DNA of 64,000 bases, taken from Clostridia bacterium (GTDB lineage: Bacteria > Bacillota > Clostridia > Oscillospirales > Acutalibacteraceae). Position numbers and translations under genes: made by a program. Where the stretch lies: positions 62,001 to 126,000 of the forward strand of contig JAFSFB010000016.1 of the NCBI GenBank assembly GCA_017435385.1, read 5' to 3'. Positions 34,011 through 43,066 of this stretch are shown one piece after another. The stretch's first letter is position 1, and each line of letters begins with the position of its first letter. Below the pieces are notes generated by a model, which was given only the letters and a program-made list of their open reading frames with translations, made no database searches and had not been told where the DNA came from.

Positions 34011-34780
34011 TTTGAATCTTCCTTTCTTATAGAAGCTTTATTTTTTATTCTGACTCTTGCTTTTCTGACAGTTCTTTCAACTGCACGCCAAACGCCGTTG
34101 ACGCATATCATCGAAATACCCGAAACAAAAGCAAAGATCATGATCGGAACAATAAATTCGGGAGAAAGCGGATCGTAAACATTCCGTCCCACAAATGTAA
34201 ATGAAATGATCTTCGGAAGAAATCCGAGAATTGACAAGCCGAGAAACTTTCCGAATCCGAAGTCGAGCGAACCGTAGATTCCCGAAATGCTGTTTACGGG
34301 CATAACGGGCAAAAGGCGGAGGATTATCAGCAGAGTCGTATTACCGTTTCCGTCCTGCTCAATAAGCCTTCTCAGCCGCTCATTCTTACGGATGAATTTC
34401 CATGCGCTTCCCGCACCGAAGCCCTTGCCTGCAAAATATCGGATAGAAAGAAGTGCGGCAAAACCGGCGATATTTACGGGAACGGAAAAATACATCGGGA
34501 GCATGGCGCCCGTCAGAAAGCATACAGTCGATGTCGGATATATCGGAATGAAGCTTTTTACGGCGAAAAGCAGAATAATAACAAGAGCAAAAAGCCATTT
34601 ATCGTCAAGATGCGATATCCTGAATTCGAGCTCGGCAAGCTCATGGCGAACGACCTCATACCAATGCCAGAGGTGCTCATACCGGAGCGAAAAAAGAAGA
34701 ATCGCCGCCGCAATCCCGATGGCGACAAGAATAAGACCTCCGAAAAGAAGATATTTCTGAGTCTTCGGTTTATTTTTCAA
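34007..34780 (-). CDS. TVP38/DedA-like (VTT domain) membrane protein
   Basis: 257 residues with about five membrane segments. The VTT/SNARE-associated core shows FIPIYPTSTVCFLTGAMLP and LRLLPVMPVNSISGIYG. The family is linked to lipid scrambling and membrane homeostasis. The start codon is TTG (34780-34778) with GAGGTG upstream. It is the first gene of the seven-gene operon and has a promoter at 34815-34848. Confidence 0.85.
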   Translation of the reverse strand: MKNKPKTQKYLLFGGLILVAIGIAAAILLFSLRYEHLWHWYEVVRHELAELEFRISHLDDKWLFALVIILLFAVKSFIPIYPTSTVCFLTGAMLPMYFSVPVNIAGFAALLSIRYFAGKGFGAGSAWKFIRKNERLRRLIEQDGNGNTTLLIILRLLPVMPVNSISGIYGSLDFGFGKFLGLSILGFLPKIISFTFVGRNVYDPLSPEFIVPIMIFAFVSGISMICVNGVWRAVERTVRKARVRIKNKASIRKEDSK

Positions 34781-34814
34781 CCTTTCACCTCAATTCGCTC
34801 TTGAACTTAACTAC

Positions 34815-34848
34815 ATTATATTTTATAATATAAATATTCAACGGTCAA
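34815..34848 (-). promoter_or_regulatory. Promoter of the TVP38-like/galK/M42 operon
   Basis: On the minus strand TTGACC (34848-34843), 17 bp, TAAAAT (34825-34820). A second -10, TATAAT (34820-34815), overlaps and would pair with TTGAAT (34841-34836) at a 15-bp spacing. Confidence 0.6.
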
Positions 34849-34909
34849 CATTTATTTGAAAATATTTGATAATAATATGCCGAATTTTTCTTCAGGAGGC
34901 TGACAGACA

Positions 34910-35857
34910 ATGAAAATCACAATTCTTGACGGCTTTGCCGAAAACCCCGGCGATCTTTCATGGGACTGGCTGGGTGAATACGGCGAATTCACCGTTTATG
35001 ACCGCACACCTGCAGACAAGATTGCAGAAAGAGTCGACGGATGCGATGTCATCATCACAAACAAAACTCCTCTGCGTGCGGAGCTTCTCGGAACTCTCGG
35101 AAATCTTAAATATATCGGGCTTCTCAGCACGGGCTACAACATCGTTGACTGGGAATGGTGCAAGGAAAACGGAATACCCGTTTGCAACATTCCGTCCTAC
35201 AGCACCGATGCTGTCGCCCAGCTTACGTTTGCGCTGATTCTTGAGCATACGAACGCAGTTGCCGTTCACAGCAGCTCCGTTCACGATGGCGAATGGGCAG
35301 CATGTGCCGATTTCTGCTATCAGAAAACTCCGCTGACCGAGCTTTCGGGCAAAACGCTCGGAATAATCGGCTTCGGAAACATCGGCAAGGCGGTAGCAAA
35401 AATCGCCGCCGCTTTCGGCATGAAGGTTATCGTCTCAACAAATCACCCCGCTCCGTTTGACGGAGTTGAATTTGCCGACACGGATACGCTTCTTTCAAAA
35501 AGCGATTTCGTTTCGCTTCACTGCCCTCTGACCGAGAAAACCGAAGGCATGGTAAATGCGGAATTTCTCTCAAAAATGAAGCCGACCGCCATGCTTATCA
35601 ACACCTCAAGAGGTCAGGTCGTCAACGAATCCGATCTTGCATATGCCTTGAAAAACGGTATTATTGCCGCCGCAGGGCTTGACGTTCTTTCTTCGGAACC
35701 TCCCAAAGCGGACAATCCTCTTTTCGGTCTGAAAAACTGCCACATCACACCGCATATCGCATGGGCAGGCTACGAAACAAGACTCCGCCTCATGGAGATA
35801 TGCAAGGAAAACATGCGTGCATTCGCAAACGGCAATCCGATCAATATTGTATATTAA
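34910..35857 (+). CDS. D-2-hydroxyacid dehydrogenase (glycerate dehydrogenase-like)
   Basis: 315 residues of the D-isomer 2-hydroxyacid dehydrogenase family. The NAD site is IGFGNIGKAVA (about 153-163). The catalytic set is Arg in NTSRGQ, Glu in SSEPP and His in TPHIAWA. The last motif and overall form are closest to hydroxypyruvate/glycerate dehydrogenases. AGGAGG is about 10 nt before the ATG. Monocistronic, ending at the terminator at 35863. The substrate is inferred only. Confidence 0.88.
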   Translation: MKITILDGFAENPGDLSWDWLGEYGEFTVYDRTPADKIAERVDGCDVIITNKTPLRAELLGTLGNLKYIGLLSTGYNIVDWEWCKENGIPVCNIPSYSTDAVAQLTFALILEHTNAVAVHSSSVHDGEWAACADFCYQKTPLTELSGKTLGIIGFGNIGKAVAKIAAAFGMKVIVSTNHPAPFDGVEFADTDTLLSKSDFVSLHCPLTEKTEGMVNAEFLSKMKPTAMLINTSRGQVVNESDLAYALKNGIIAAAGLDVLSSEPPKADNPLFGLKNCHITPHIAWAGYETRLRLMEICKENMRAFANGNPINIVY

Positions 35858-35862
35858 ATTTA

Positions 35863-35893
35863 AAAGCAGGTGTCGGCAAAACACCTGCTTTTT
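35863..35893. terminator. Terminator after the hydroxyacid dehydrogenase, shared with the lipoprotein gene
   Basis: A perfect 11-bp stem (35863-35873 with 35881-35891, AAAGCAGGTGT/ACACCTGCTTT), with T on the plus side and a weaker T stretch on the minus side. Confidence 0.85.
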
Positions 35894-35894
35894 C

Positions 35895-36860
35895 TCATTG
35901 ACTGACTCCGAAATTTCTTCCGTCATTCGTGAAAACAACGTTGATATTCTGAAGATTTTCGTTATGGATTATTGAAATATAAAGTCCTTTTTCGGAATTG
36001 ATGCCGTCAAACATTTTTGTTGAACAGCCGTCAAGCCTGTAAATAACCGTCTGACCGACAAAGCCTGCATCTCTGAGCGTTTTCACATACGCATCAAACT
36101 GCGAAGTTGACACGCCCATAAAAGCCTCTTCAAACGCATAGATCAACTGCCATTTTTCATGAAAGCTTCCGTCGAATTCATGTTTGACGGTTGACCCGTT
36201 TGAAAGTACCTCATAGTATTTTCCGTTTGTAAGGGACTGTCCGTTGAATTCGGGGAAATACTGTCCGAGCTCAGGATAGACCGATCTGCCGCATTCGGCG
36301 ATATGGAGCGTGAGCGCAAAGCTTCCGTCGATTTCTTTTTCCGATTTGAGAACGCTGATGATATGCTTGCCGTTCTGCCAGCCGCCGTGCCAGCCGTTGC
36401 CGTAATATTCATATATTCCGTCTTCGGTTTCAATATATCTGATTCCGCCCTTATAGCCTGCGGCAATAAGATCCTGAGAAAACTTGATTATGCTGTGCTC
36501 GGGAGCGGAAAATTTAACCTCGATCCAATCCGAGCGGTAGCCTGCCTTTGATTCCTCTTTGCTGTATCTGACCATTGAGATGTTCGAGGTTCCTTCGGGA
36601 ATCTCAGGGAATCCGTCGGGAAGATCGTCTGCGGTTATCTTCACGGAGCTTGTCGTTTTTTCGCCCGATGAGGTTTCCCCCGCATTTGCGGATTCTCCGA
36701 CCGTTTCGTCTTCAAACCAATCCGTTTTCGTTTCTCTGGGAATTCCCGTATAATCATTTATATGCACATAGCTGACATTATCGTTTTTCGGCTTTTCGTC
36801 TTCGCATGCGCAAAGAAAAACAAGAAGCATGCCGATAAACAAAGCAACAAATCTTTTCAT
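35895..36860 (-). CDS. Lipoprotein of unknown function
   Basis: 321 residues. The lipobox FLCAC puts the lipid Cys at 19. An acidic Ser/Thr/Glu-rich linker follows (about 45-75), then a soluble domain (about 80-321) with aromatic repeats such as YEYYGNGWHGGWQNGKH. I recognise no family. It is not in an obvious operon: convergent with the dehydrogenase and divergent from the pseudouridine synthase. An exposed lipid-anchored surface protein is all the sequence supports. Confidence 0.75.
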   Translation of the reverse strand: MKRFVALFIGMLLVFLCACEDEKPKNDNVSYVHINDYTGIPRETKTDWFEDETVGESANAGETSSGEKTTSSVKITADDLPDGFPEIPEGTSNISMVRYSKEESKAGYRSDWIEVKFSAPEHSIIKFSQDLIAAGYKGGIRYIETEDGIYEYYGNGWHGGWQNGKHIISVLKSEKEIDGSFALTLHIAECGRSVYPELGQYFPEFNGQSLTNGKYYEVLSNGSTVKHEFDGSFHEKWQLIYAFEEAFMGVSTSQFDAYVKTLRDAGFVGQTVIYRLDGCSTKMFDGINSEKGLYISIIHNENLQNINVVFTNDGRNFGVSQ

Positions 36861-36918
36861 ATCCAGACCTCCGTTCTGACATATTCTATCACAGCCTTAC
36901 CGTTTTTTCAACCCGCTA

Positions 36919-36947
36919 TTGCCTTGTTCCGATATTTTTGATATAAT
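36919..36947 (+). promoter_or_regulatory. Promoter of the pseudouridine synthase gene
   Basis: TTGCCT (36919-36924), 17-bp spacer, TATAAT (36942-36947). Confidence 0.7.
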
Positions 36948-36983
36948 CACAGTCTGTAATCACAACTCAGAGGAGGCGGAAAA

Positions 36984-37880
36984 ATGCCGAGAGAGATAAG
37001 CTACACGGTCACGCAGGAATATGACGGCGAAAAGGTTGCTCATTTTCTCAGAGTGCATTGCGGGTTTTCGGCACGCATTATAAGAAGCATCAAATTCACG
37101 CCCGACGGCATGAAGCTCAACGGCATCAAAACGAGAACGGTAGACCGTCTGAAAACGGGAGATATCGTAACGGTTTTTCTGCCCGACAGCGGAGATGCGC
37201 CGACTCCGATAAAAGCGGATATAAAAATAATCTATGAGGATGATGACATTCTCGTTATCAACAAATCGCCGTTCATGGCGATGCATCCGACTCACAACCA
37301 TCAGGGCGATACCCTCGCAAATGCGGTCGCCTCGCACCTTGCGGAAAGAGGTATCAACAGCTCCTTCCGCTCTGTCGGAAGACTTGACAAGGGAACCTCG
37401 GGTGTTGTTGTCTGTGCGCTGAATTCTCTTTCCGCTTGCAGACTTTCGGGAAATATAAAGAAAGAATATATGGCTCTTGTTCAGGGAGATCTCAGCGGAA
37501 GCGGAAGCATTGACGTTCCTATTTACAGACCTGATCCGATGAAAACGCTCAGGGCATGCTCATACGAAAAAGGAACGGAATCCGCCCTCACCCATTGGAC
37601 TGCCGAAGAAAATTTTGACGGTGCAACACTTATCCGCCTGAACCTTGAAACGGGGCGTACTCATCAGATAAGAGTTCACATGGCATATTCGGGGCATCCC
37701 CTTGCAGGCGACGATATGTACGGCGGCTTCATGACGGAGATCGGTCATCATCTTCTGCACTGCCGCAGCTGCCGCCTTACTCATCCCGTTACAAACGAGG
37801 AGATGATTTTTGAAGCTCCGCTCTGGGATGACTTCAAAAAAGCTGTTGAAAAGGTAAAAAAAACGCATCAAGCTGAATAA
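36984..37880 (+). CDS. RluA/RluD-family pseudouridine synthase
   Basis: 298 residues. An S4-like N-terminal part (about 1-75) is followed by the RluA catalytic domain with the Asp in GRLDKGTSG, the motif INKSPFMAMHPTHNHQG, and the C-terminal GRTHQIRVHMAYSGHPLAGD. It isomerises uridine in rRNA or tRNA. The exact site cannot be told, and clostridia carry several paralogues. CAGAGGAGG precedes the ATG. The ABC importer follows 95 nt later with its own promoter. Confidence 0.92.
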   Translation: MPREISYTVTQEYDGEKVAHFLRVHCGFSARIIRSIKFTPDGMKLNGIKTRTVDRLKTGDIVTVFLPDSGDAPTPIKADIKIIYEDDDILVINKSPFMAMHPTHNHQGDTLANAVASHLAERGINSSFRSVGRLDKGTSGVVVCALNSLSACRLSGNIKKEYMALVQGDLSGSGSIDVPIYRPDPMKTLRACSYEKGTESALTHWTAEENFDGATLIRLNLETGRTHQIRVHMAYSGHPLAGDDMYGGFMTEIGHHLLHCRSCRLTHPVTNEEMIFEAPLWDDFKKAVEKVKKTHQAE

Positions 37881-37915
37881 TTATTCGGAATTGTTTATAA
37901 AAATACATATTTTGC

Positions 37916-37943
37916 TTGATTTTTCTTTTATTAATGATATAAT
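37916..37943 (+). promoter_or_regulatory. Promoter of the amino-acid ABC importer
   Basis: TTGATT (37916-37921), 16-bp spacer, TATAAT (37938-37943), with a TG one base before the -10. Confidence 0.65.
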
Positions 37944-37975
37944 TACATTGACCAAAATATATGGAGGTTATTGAA

Positions 37976-38830
37976 ATGAAAAAATTTATCAGAATTCTCG
38001 CTGCTGTTATGACTCTTGTTATGACAGTTTCGATGTTCGCAGGATGCACAAACAACGCAGAGGAAAACAAACCCGATGCAAACGCAAAGCTTGCTATTCT
38101 CGATACTGAATATATTACCGAGGATTATGCAATTGCAGTTTCAAAAGAAGATGCTCAGCTTCTCACCGACATCAACAACGCCCTTGTAGCGCTCAAGGCA
38201 GACGGTACCGTTAAAAAGATCCAGGACAAGTACATTCTCGGCACTGAGCACGATCTTGTTTTCCAGCAGAATGCTGACGGCAAGGAAGTCATCACAATGG
38301 GTACAAACGCCGAATTCCCTCCCTATGAATTTAAAGAAGGCGATGCAATCATAGGCATTGACGCTGAAATTGCCGCAGCTATTGCCGACAAACTCGGCAA
38401 GAAGCTTGTTATTGAAGACATGGCATTTGACGGTCTTATCCCCGCTCTTCAGGCAAACAAGATTGACTTTATCATGGCAGGTCTTACCGTAACAGACGAA
38501 AGAAAGCAGTCCGTAAACTTTACTGAATCCTATGCAACAGGCGTTCAGGTCGTTATCGTTAAGGAAGGCTCCGCCATCACAAGCGCAGACGATCTCTTCG
38601 CTCCCAAGGCTGACGGTTCTCTCTGGAAAATCGGTGTTCAGCAGGGCACAACGGGCGACCTTTACACAACATGGGATCTTGCAGAACCCGAAGAAGGCGA
38701 ACCCACAGCTCAGATTGAGCGTTACAGCAAGGGCGCAGATGCCGTTCAGGCACTCGTTGCAGGCAAGGTTGACTGCGTTGTTATCGATAACGAACCCGCA
38801 AAGGAATTCGTTAAAGTCAACAATAAATAA
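37976..38830 (+). CDS. Amino-acid ABC transporter binding lipoprotein, apparently circularly permuted
   Basis: 284 residues, with lipobox MFAGC (Cys24). Residues about 39-87 (LAILDTEY to IQDKYI) read like the last part of a normal family 3 solute-binding protein: the ...YAIAVSK...LL..IN.AL..LKADGT...I..KY ending. The usual N-lobe start (ITMGTNAEFPPYEFKEGDAI) comes only at about 108. The protein then stops at VVIDNEPAKEFV, just where the missing segment should follow. So the C-terminal helix-strand unit has moved to the N-terminus. The permease and ATPase follow, so it is the receptor for a polar amino acid. GGAGG precedes the ATG. Confidence 0.9.
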   Translation: MKKFIRILAAVMTLVMTVSMFAGCTNNAEENKPDANAKLAILDTEYITEDYAIAVSKEDAQLLTDINNALVALKADGTVKKIQDKYILGTEHDLVFQQNADGKEVITMGTNAEFPPYEFKEGDAIIGIDAEIAAAIADKLGKKLVIEDMAFDGLIPALQANKIDFIMAGLTVTDERKQSVNFTESYATGVQVVIVKEGSAITSADDLFAPKADGSLWKIGVQQGTTGDLYTTWDLAEPEEGEPTAQIERYSKGADAVQALVAGKVDCVVIDNEPAKEFVKVNNK

Positions 38831-38848
38831 GCAAACCGTAACATTTAT

Positions 38849-38882
38849 GTGGGGGCAGGCTTTCCCTGCCCCCACTTTAATT
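38849..38882 (+). terminator. Intercistronic hairpin between binding protein and permease
   Basis: A perfect 11-bp GC-rich stem (38849-38859 with 38865-38875) is followed only by TTTAATTT. It is likely a partial terminator or 3' stabiliser that keeps receptor levels above permease levels. Confidence 0.75.
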
Positions 38883-38910
38883 TCAGGAATAGCAGGTGAT
38901 TCTAAAACCA

Positions 38911-39645
38911 ATGAGCATAATCAATTTGTTTAACGATCTGAAAGAAGAATTTATCTTTAACTTTATTGACGGCAACAGATGGAAATGGCTTGTCGAAGGT
39001 CTCGGCGTTACGCTCCAGGTTACCTTCTTTTCTGTTCTTCTCGGCATAGCCATCGGTGTCGTTCTTGCACTTATAAGATCAACTCACGATACAAATATTT
39101 CAACAATCAGCAATCCCGTTGCACGCAATCTTCTCAGATTTGCCAATATGATTGCAAAGATTTATCTGACGGTTATCAGAGGAACTCCCGTTGTTGTTCA
39201 GCTGATGCTCATTTACTATGTAATTCTCGTTTCCGTTGACAGCAAGATTCTCGTTGCTTCTCTCGCTTTCGGTATCAACTCGGGTGCATATGTTGCCGAA
39301 ATCGTCCGTTCAGGTATCATGTCGATCGACAAAGGTCAGTTTGAAGCCGGCAGAAGCCTTGGTCTGAGCTACACGCAGACTATGACAAAAATCGTCATTC
39401 CTCAAGCTTTAAAAAATGTTCTTCCCGCTCTCGCCAACGAGTTCATCGTTCTTCTCAAAGAAACCTCAGTATCGGGATACGTTGCTCTTCAGGACCTCAC
39501 AAAAGCAGGCGACCTTATCCGAAGCCGTACATATTCGGCATTCATGCCGCTTATCGCAGTCGCACTCATTTATCTCGTTCTTGTTCTCTTCTTTACTAAG
39601 CTTGTAGGAATTCTCGAAAGGAGGCTTCGCAACAGTGACCACTGA
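38911..39645 (+). CDS. Polar amino-acid ABC transporter permease
   Basis: A 244-residue permease of the HisM/GlnP type with about five helices. It has the RGTPVVVQL motif and the EAA loop [27 protein letters not shown] fits the ATG at 38911; an in-frame GTG at 38896 is an alternative. It overlaps the ATPase gene by 11 nt. Confidence 0.92.
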   Translation: MSIINLFNDLKEEFIFNFIDGNRWKWLVEGLGVTLQVTFFSVLLGIAIGVVLALIRSTHDTNISTISNPVARNLLRFANMIAKIYLTVIRGTPVVVQLMLIYYVILVSVDSKILVASLAFGINSGAYVAEIVRSGIMSIDKGQFEAGRSLGLSYTQTMTKIVIPQALKNVLPALANEFIVLLKETSVSGYVALQDLTKAGDLIRSRTYSAFMPLIAVALIYLVLVLFFTKLVGILERRLRNSDH

Positions 39646-40393
39646 TAAAAACACAAAAAATGATGTTGTGATTAAAGTTTCCGATTTGCAGAAAAGCTTC
39701 GGTTCTCTTGCTGTTCTTAATGGAATTAATACAGAAATCAAAAAGGGCGAGGTTGTTGTTGTCATAGGTCCTTCAGGCTCAGGTAAGTCAACCTTCCTCC
39801 GCTGCCTCAACAGGCTTGAAGAGCCCACCGGAGGCATCATTGAGTTTGAAGGAATAAACATCACGGACAAAAAAACCAACATCAACAAACACAGAGAAAA
39901 AATGGGTATGGTATTCCAGCAGTTCAACCTCTTCAATAACCATACAATTCTCAAAAATATAACTCTCGCTCCCGTTATGCTCGGTCACATGACAAAAAAA
40001 GAAGCTGAAGAAAAGGCAATGGCTCTTCTCAAAAGAGTCGGACTCGCTGACAAAGCGAATGCATATCCCTCTCAGCTTTCGGGCGGACAGAAGCAGAGAG
40101 TCGCCATTGTCCGTGCTCTTGCCATGGACCCTGAGGTTATGCTTTTCGACGAGCCCACCTCCGCTCTTGACCCCGAAATGGTCGGCGAAGTTCTCGATGT
40201 TATGAAAGAGCTTGCAAGAAGCGGCATGACAATGGTTGTCGTCACTCACGAGATGGGCTTTGCAAAGGAAGTCGGTACAAGAGTCATTTTCATGGATGAA
40301 GGCATTATAATGGAGGAAAACACTCCCGCAGAGTTCTTCGGAAATCCTCAGAACCCCAGACTCAAGGAGTTTCTTTCAAAGGTTCTTATGTAA
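39635..40393 (+). CDS. Polar amino-acid ABC transporter ATPase
   Basis: A 252-residue GlnQ-type ATPase: Walker [11 protein letters not shown]-loop [11 protein letters not shown], signature LSGGQKQR, Walker [15 protein letters not shown] and switch His in VTHEMGFA. The start is GTG at 39635 inside the permease gene, with AGGAGG 9 nt upstream. The specificity (Gln, His, Cys and so on) lies in the binding protein and cannot be read. Confidence 0.94.
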   Translation: MTTDKNTKNDVVIKVSDLQKSFGSLAVLNGINTEIKKGEVVVVIGPSGSGKSTFLRCLNRLEEPTGGIIEFEGINITDKKTNINKHREKMGMVFQQFNLFNNHTILKNITLAPVMLGHMTKKEAEEKAMALLKRVGLADKANAYPSQLSGGQKQRVAIVRALAMDPEVMLFDEPTSALDPEMVGEVLDVMKELARSGMTMVVVTHEMGFAKEVGTRVIFMDEGIIMEENTPAEFFGNPQNPRLKEFLSKVLM

Positions 40394-40401
40394 AAAACAC
40401 C

Positions 40402-40436
40402 AAAGGCAGGTAACGGATCCGTTACCTGCCTTTTTA
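40402..40436 (+). terminator. Terminator of the amino-acid ABC operon
   Basis: A perfect 32-bp palindrome (40402-40433) centred on GGATCC, with a T-rich tail. It also faces the convergent oxidoreductase gene. Confidence 0.9.
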
Positions 40437-40446
40437 TCGTTCTTAA

Positions 40447-41511
40447 TTAAAGCTGAACTTCTTTGCCGAGCTTTGCAGACTCATACATGGCGCAAAGAAT
40501 CTTTATCATATCAACACCCTGCTGAGGAACAAAAATCGGATCTGCTCCTTCAAGCACATCAAGGAAATGGCTGATGTTTTCTTTGTGTGCGTGAGGTGTG
40601 GGCTTTGCCTTGACCTTCTTGTCGATCTGTTTGCCGTTTTCTTCGTAATATATTTCGGCTTTGCCGTCAACCCACGAAAGACCCGCTTTTTCGCCTCTGA
40701 GCTCTACGAAACGGTATTCCTTCTTGATATTGGATGCCCATGAGAACTCTATCTGAAGAACAGCTCCGTTGTCAAAACGGATAAGTCCCATTCCGAGGTC
40801 CTCAACATCAAAGGTTCCGTTATCGTTCTTGTCGCCGAATTCAGCCTCGGGAGAATCCATGACCTCGCAGTCCGCAAACTTGCAGAAGGTGTTGCCGCTT
40901 ACGCTGACGGGAGTGGGGTTACCCATAAGCCAGATCGCAAGGTCGATCATATGTACGCCAAGGTCAATAAGAGGTCCGCCGCCCGACTGCTCTTTCGTTG
41001 TGAACCAACCGCCCTTTCCGGGAATTCCTCTGCGTCTGACCCAGCCGCAGCGACCTGCATAGATCTGACCGAAATCGCCGTTTGCAATTGCTTTTTTGGC
41101 TTCAGCCGATGTTCCGAAAAATCGGTTGTTTCTGATAACCATAAGCTTTTTTCCGTTTTTCTCGGAAGCATTTTTCATTTTCATCGCTTCTTCCACGCTG
41201 ACAGCATCGGGCTTTTCGCAAAGAACATGCTTGCCTGCATTGAGCGCATCAACAGCAATTATGGAGTGAAGATAATTTGGCGTGCAGATATCAACATAAT
41301 CAATGCTTTCGTCCTTGAGAAGATCTTTATAGTCCTTGTATACATCTGCAGACGGGAAACGGGTATCTCGTGCGTTTTCGGCTCTTTCAACGATAATATC
41401 GCAAAGAGCGGCAACCTCAACCCTTTTGCCGAGCTTTTCATATGCTGACATATGCGAACCCTTTGAAATGCCGCCGCAGCCGATAATACCGACTCTGATT
41501 TTCTTTTTCAT
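40447..41511 (-). CDS. Gfo/Idh/MocA family oxidoreductase
   Basis: 354 residues. The N-terminal Rossmann fold has VGIIGCGGISKG and CEKPDAVS (the conserved EKP Lys), then a C-terminal alpha/beta domain with GGGPLIDLGVHMIDLAIWLMG. Family members oxidise or epimerise sugars and cyclitols with NAD(P). It follows the GH30-like gene by 12 nt on the same strand, so its substrate may be a sugar released by that hydrolase. AAGGAGGAA precedes the start. Confidence 0.9.
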   Translation of the reverse strand: MKKKIRVGIIGCGGISKGSHMSAYEKLGKRVEVAALCDIIVERAENARDTRFPSADVYKDYKDLLKDESIDYVDICTPNYLHSIIAVDALNAGKHVLCEKPDAVSVEEAMKMKNASEKNGKKLMVIRNNRFFGTSAEAKKAIANGDFGQIYAGRCGWVRRRGIPGKGGWFTTKEQSGGGPLIDLGVHMIDLAIWLMGNPTPVSVSGNTFCKFADCEVMDSPEAEFGDKNDNGTFDVEDLGMGLIRFDNGAVLQIEFSWASNIKKEYRFVELRGEKAGLSWVDGKAEIYYEENGKQIDKKVKAKPTPHAHKENISHFLDVLEGADPIFVPQQGVDMIKILCAMYESAKLGKEVQL

Positions 41512-41523
41512 GAATATTCCTCC

Positions 41524-42939
41524 TTAATTGTCAAAAACAACCGTTGTTATGCTGTTGGGAACAAGATACAGATGCTCTATGGGCTCACCCGAATACAGTT
41601 CGTAACAGCTCTCGTGCTCGTATGTTCTGTAAACCTTCATTGAATCGTATTTGCCGTAGAAAGCGGTTTTCTGAGTATCGGGACCGTTATTGATGATGAC
41701 CATTACCGTCTGCTCATCGTTCATAAATGCTATTGTCGAAAGCTTTGAGTTTTCTCCGAAGCTGTCCTTGACCTTGACTCTCGTCATGCCCGGTTTTATG
41801 AAAGCAGAAAACTGCTTATATGCATAATAGCGGTTATATTCCTTGAGCCCGCCGTCGGTAAGCTCAAGCATTCCGTCAGCATTGACAGCAGTCCAGCTCT
41901 GCCATGAAACGGCGTTCATCCATGAAAGATCCTGCATGATGATGTTTGCCATGTAGAGTGCGCTTGCATTTGAATATGGATCACGCTGCATCGGAAGCTC
42001 GCACCATTCGCCCATTTCAAATTTCTTATCGGGATACTGCTTTGCCATTTTGTCAGCAAAAGCAGTTTTTTCATGCCAGTTATTATCTATCCAATAGCTG
42101 TGTGCGCTGAGATATTCACAATAATCGTTAAGAATATCACTCGCAAAGAACTTATCAATATAGTCGTAATAATATCCGACAAGCTGACCGCTTTCGGGAC
42201 CGCTCAAACGGTATTTGCAGCCCCTTTTCTGCATCTCAACGGCAAACATTTCGAGCACCTTCACCGTTTCATCGGCTGTGTAATGACAGCCCTCCTGACC
42301 GACCCATTCGCCGCCCCAGCTCCATTGAGGCTCGTTGATGGGCGAAATCGCAGAAACGGGATATCCCTGCTCGACAAACCAGTCGGCAATCGTCAGAACA
42401 TAATCGACAAAAGCGGCATAATTTTCTTCGGGGAGATTGGAATAATATTCTTCAAATCCGCCCGAAGCATGCCCCGTTTTCGTCATCGAGAAATGGGGAC
42501 TGTTGCAGAAAAGAATGACCTCGGTCGCTCCGTATTCGATAGCGCAGTCGAGCATTCTTCTCGCATTCGCATCCCTTGTGAAATCATATTCGTATTCGCC
42601 CGTTTCGGCGTTGAAAACATAGAAGCTTTCCGTTCTTCGTGAAGGATCTCCGATTCTGCTTTCGGGATTGTCACGCTCGCCTGCACCGATATTATAGCGG
42701 TAAATATCAAGCCCGAGTCCCGTTTCATCGTCATAGAGCAAACGGGCTATCTCTTTGGCGGTTGCTTCGTCATCGATATTCTGCGACCACCAAGCCGAGC
42801 TTGTTCCGAAGCCCTCAAAGGTCTGATACCTTTCATAGCTTATGACTCCGAGTGTCTGGACATCCTTATGCTGCGTGCTGAGATTGAATATCAATGTCTG
42901 CAATGCGGCAAGGATCAGACAGATAAATTTTGTAAACAA
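41524..42939 (-). CDS. GH30-type glycoside hydrolase
   Basis: 471 residues. A short N-terminal hydrophobic segment (about 3-20) suggests export. A (beta/alpha)8 fold like family 30 follows: FEGFGTSSAWWSQ at the start, ISPINEPQWSW with acid/base Glu203, and FEMGEWCE with nucleophile Glu311. The closest types are endo-beta-1,6-galactanases and related enzymes; the exact linkage is inferred. A small beta-sandwich ends the protein. The start codon is TTG (42939) with AAGGGGAG upstream. First gene of a pair with the Gfo/Idh/MocA enzyme. Confidence 0.82.
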   Translation of the reverse strand: MFTKFICLILAALQTLIFNLSTQHKDVQTLGVISYERYQTFEGFGTSSAWWSQNIDDEATAKEIARLLYDDETGLGLDIYRYNIGAGERDNPESRIGDPSRRTESFYVFNAETGEYEYDFTRDANARRMLDCAIEYGATEVILFCNSPHFSMTKTGHASGGFEEYYSNLPEENYAAFVDYVLTIADWFVEQGYPVSAISPINEPQWSWGGEWVGQEGCHYTADETVKVLEMFAVEMQKRGCKYRLSGPESGQLVGYYYDYIDKFFASDILNDYCEYLSAHSYWIDNNWHEKTAFADKMAKQYPDKKFEMGEWCELPMQRDPYSNASALYMANIIMQDLSWMNAVSWQSWTAVNADGMLELTDGGLKEYNRYYAYKQFSAFIKPGMTRVKVKDSFGENSKLSTIAFMNDEQTVMVIINNGPDTQKTAFYGKYDSMKVYRTYEHESCYELYSGEPIEHLYLVPNSITTVVFDN

Positions 42940-43018
42940 TCAAGCTCTCCCCTTTCTTCTGATAATAATATCACAACGGATTTTCGGTGTCAACTTTGAC
43001 AATAATTATAAAAACGCA

Positions 43019-43047
43019 TTGACTTTTCGGGATTTAAGAATTAGATT
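43019..43047 (+). promoter_or_regulatory. Promoter of the ABC-2 exporter operon
   Basis: TTGACT (43019-43024), 17-bp spacer, TAGATT (43042-43047). Only about 20 nt separate the -10 from the ATG. Confidence 0.5.
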
Positions 43048-43066
43048 ATATTACAGAGGTGATTCA

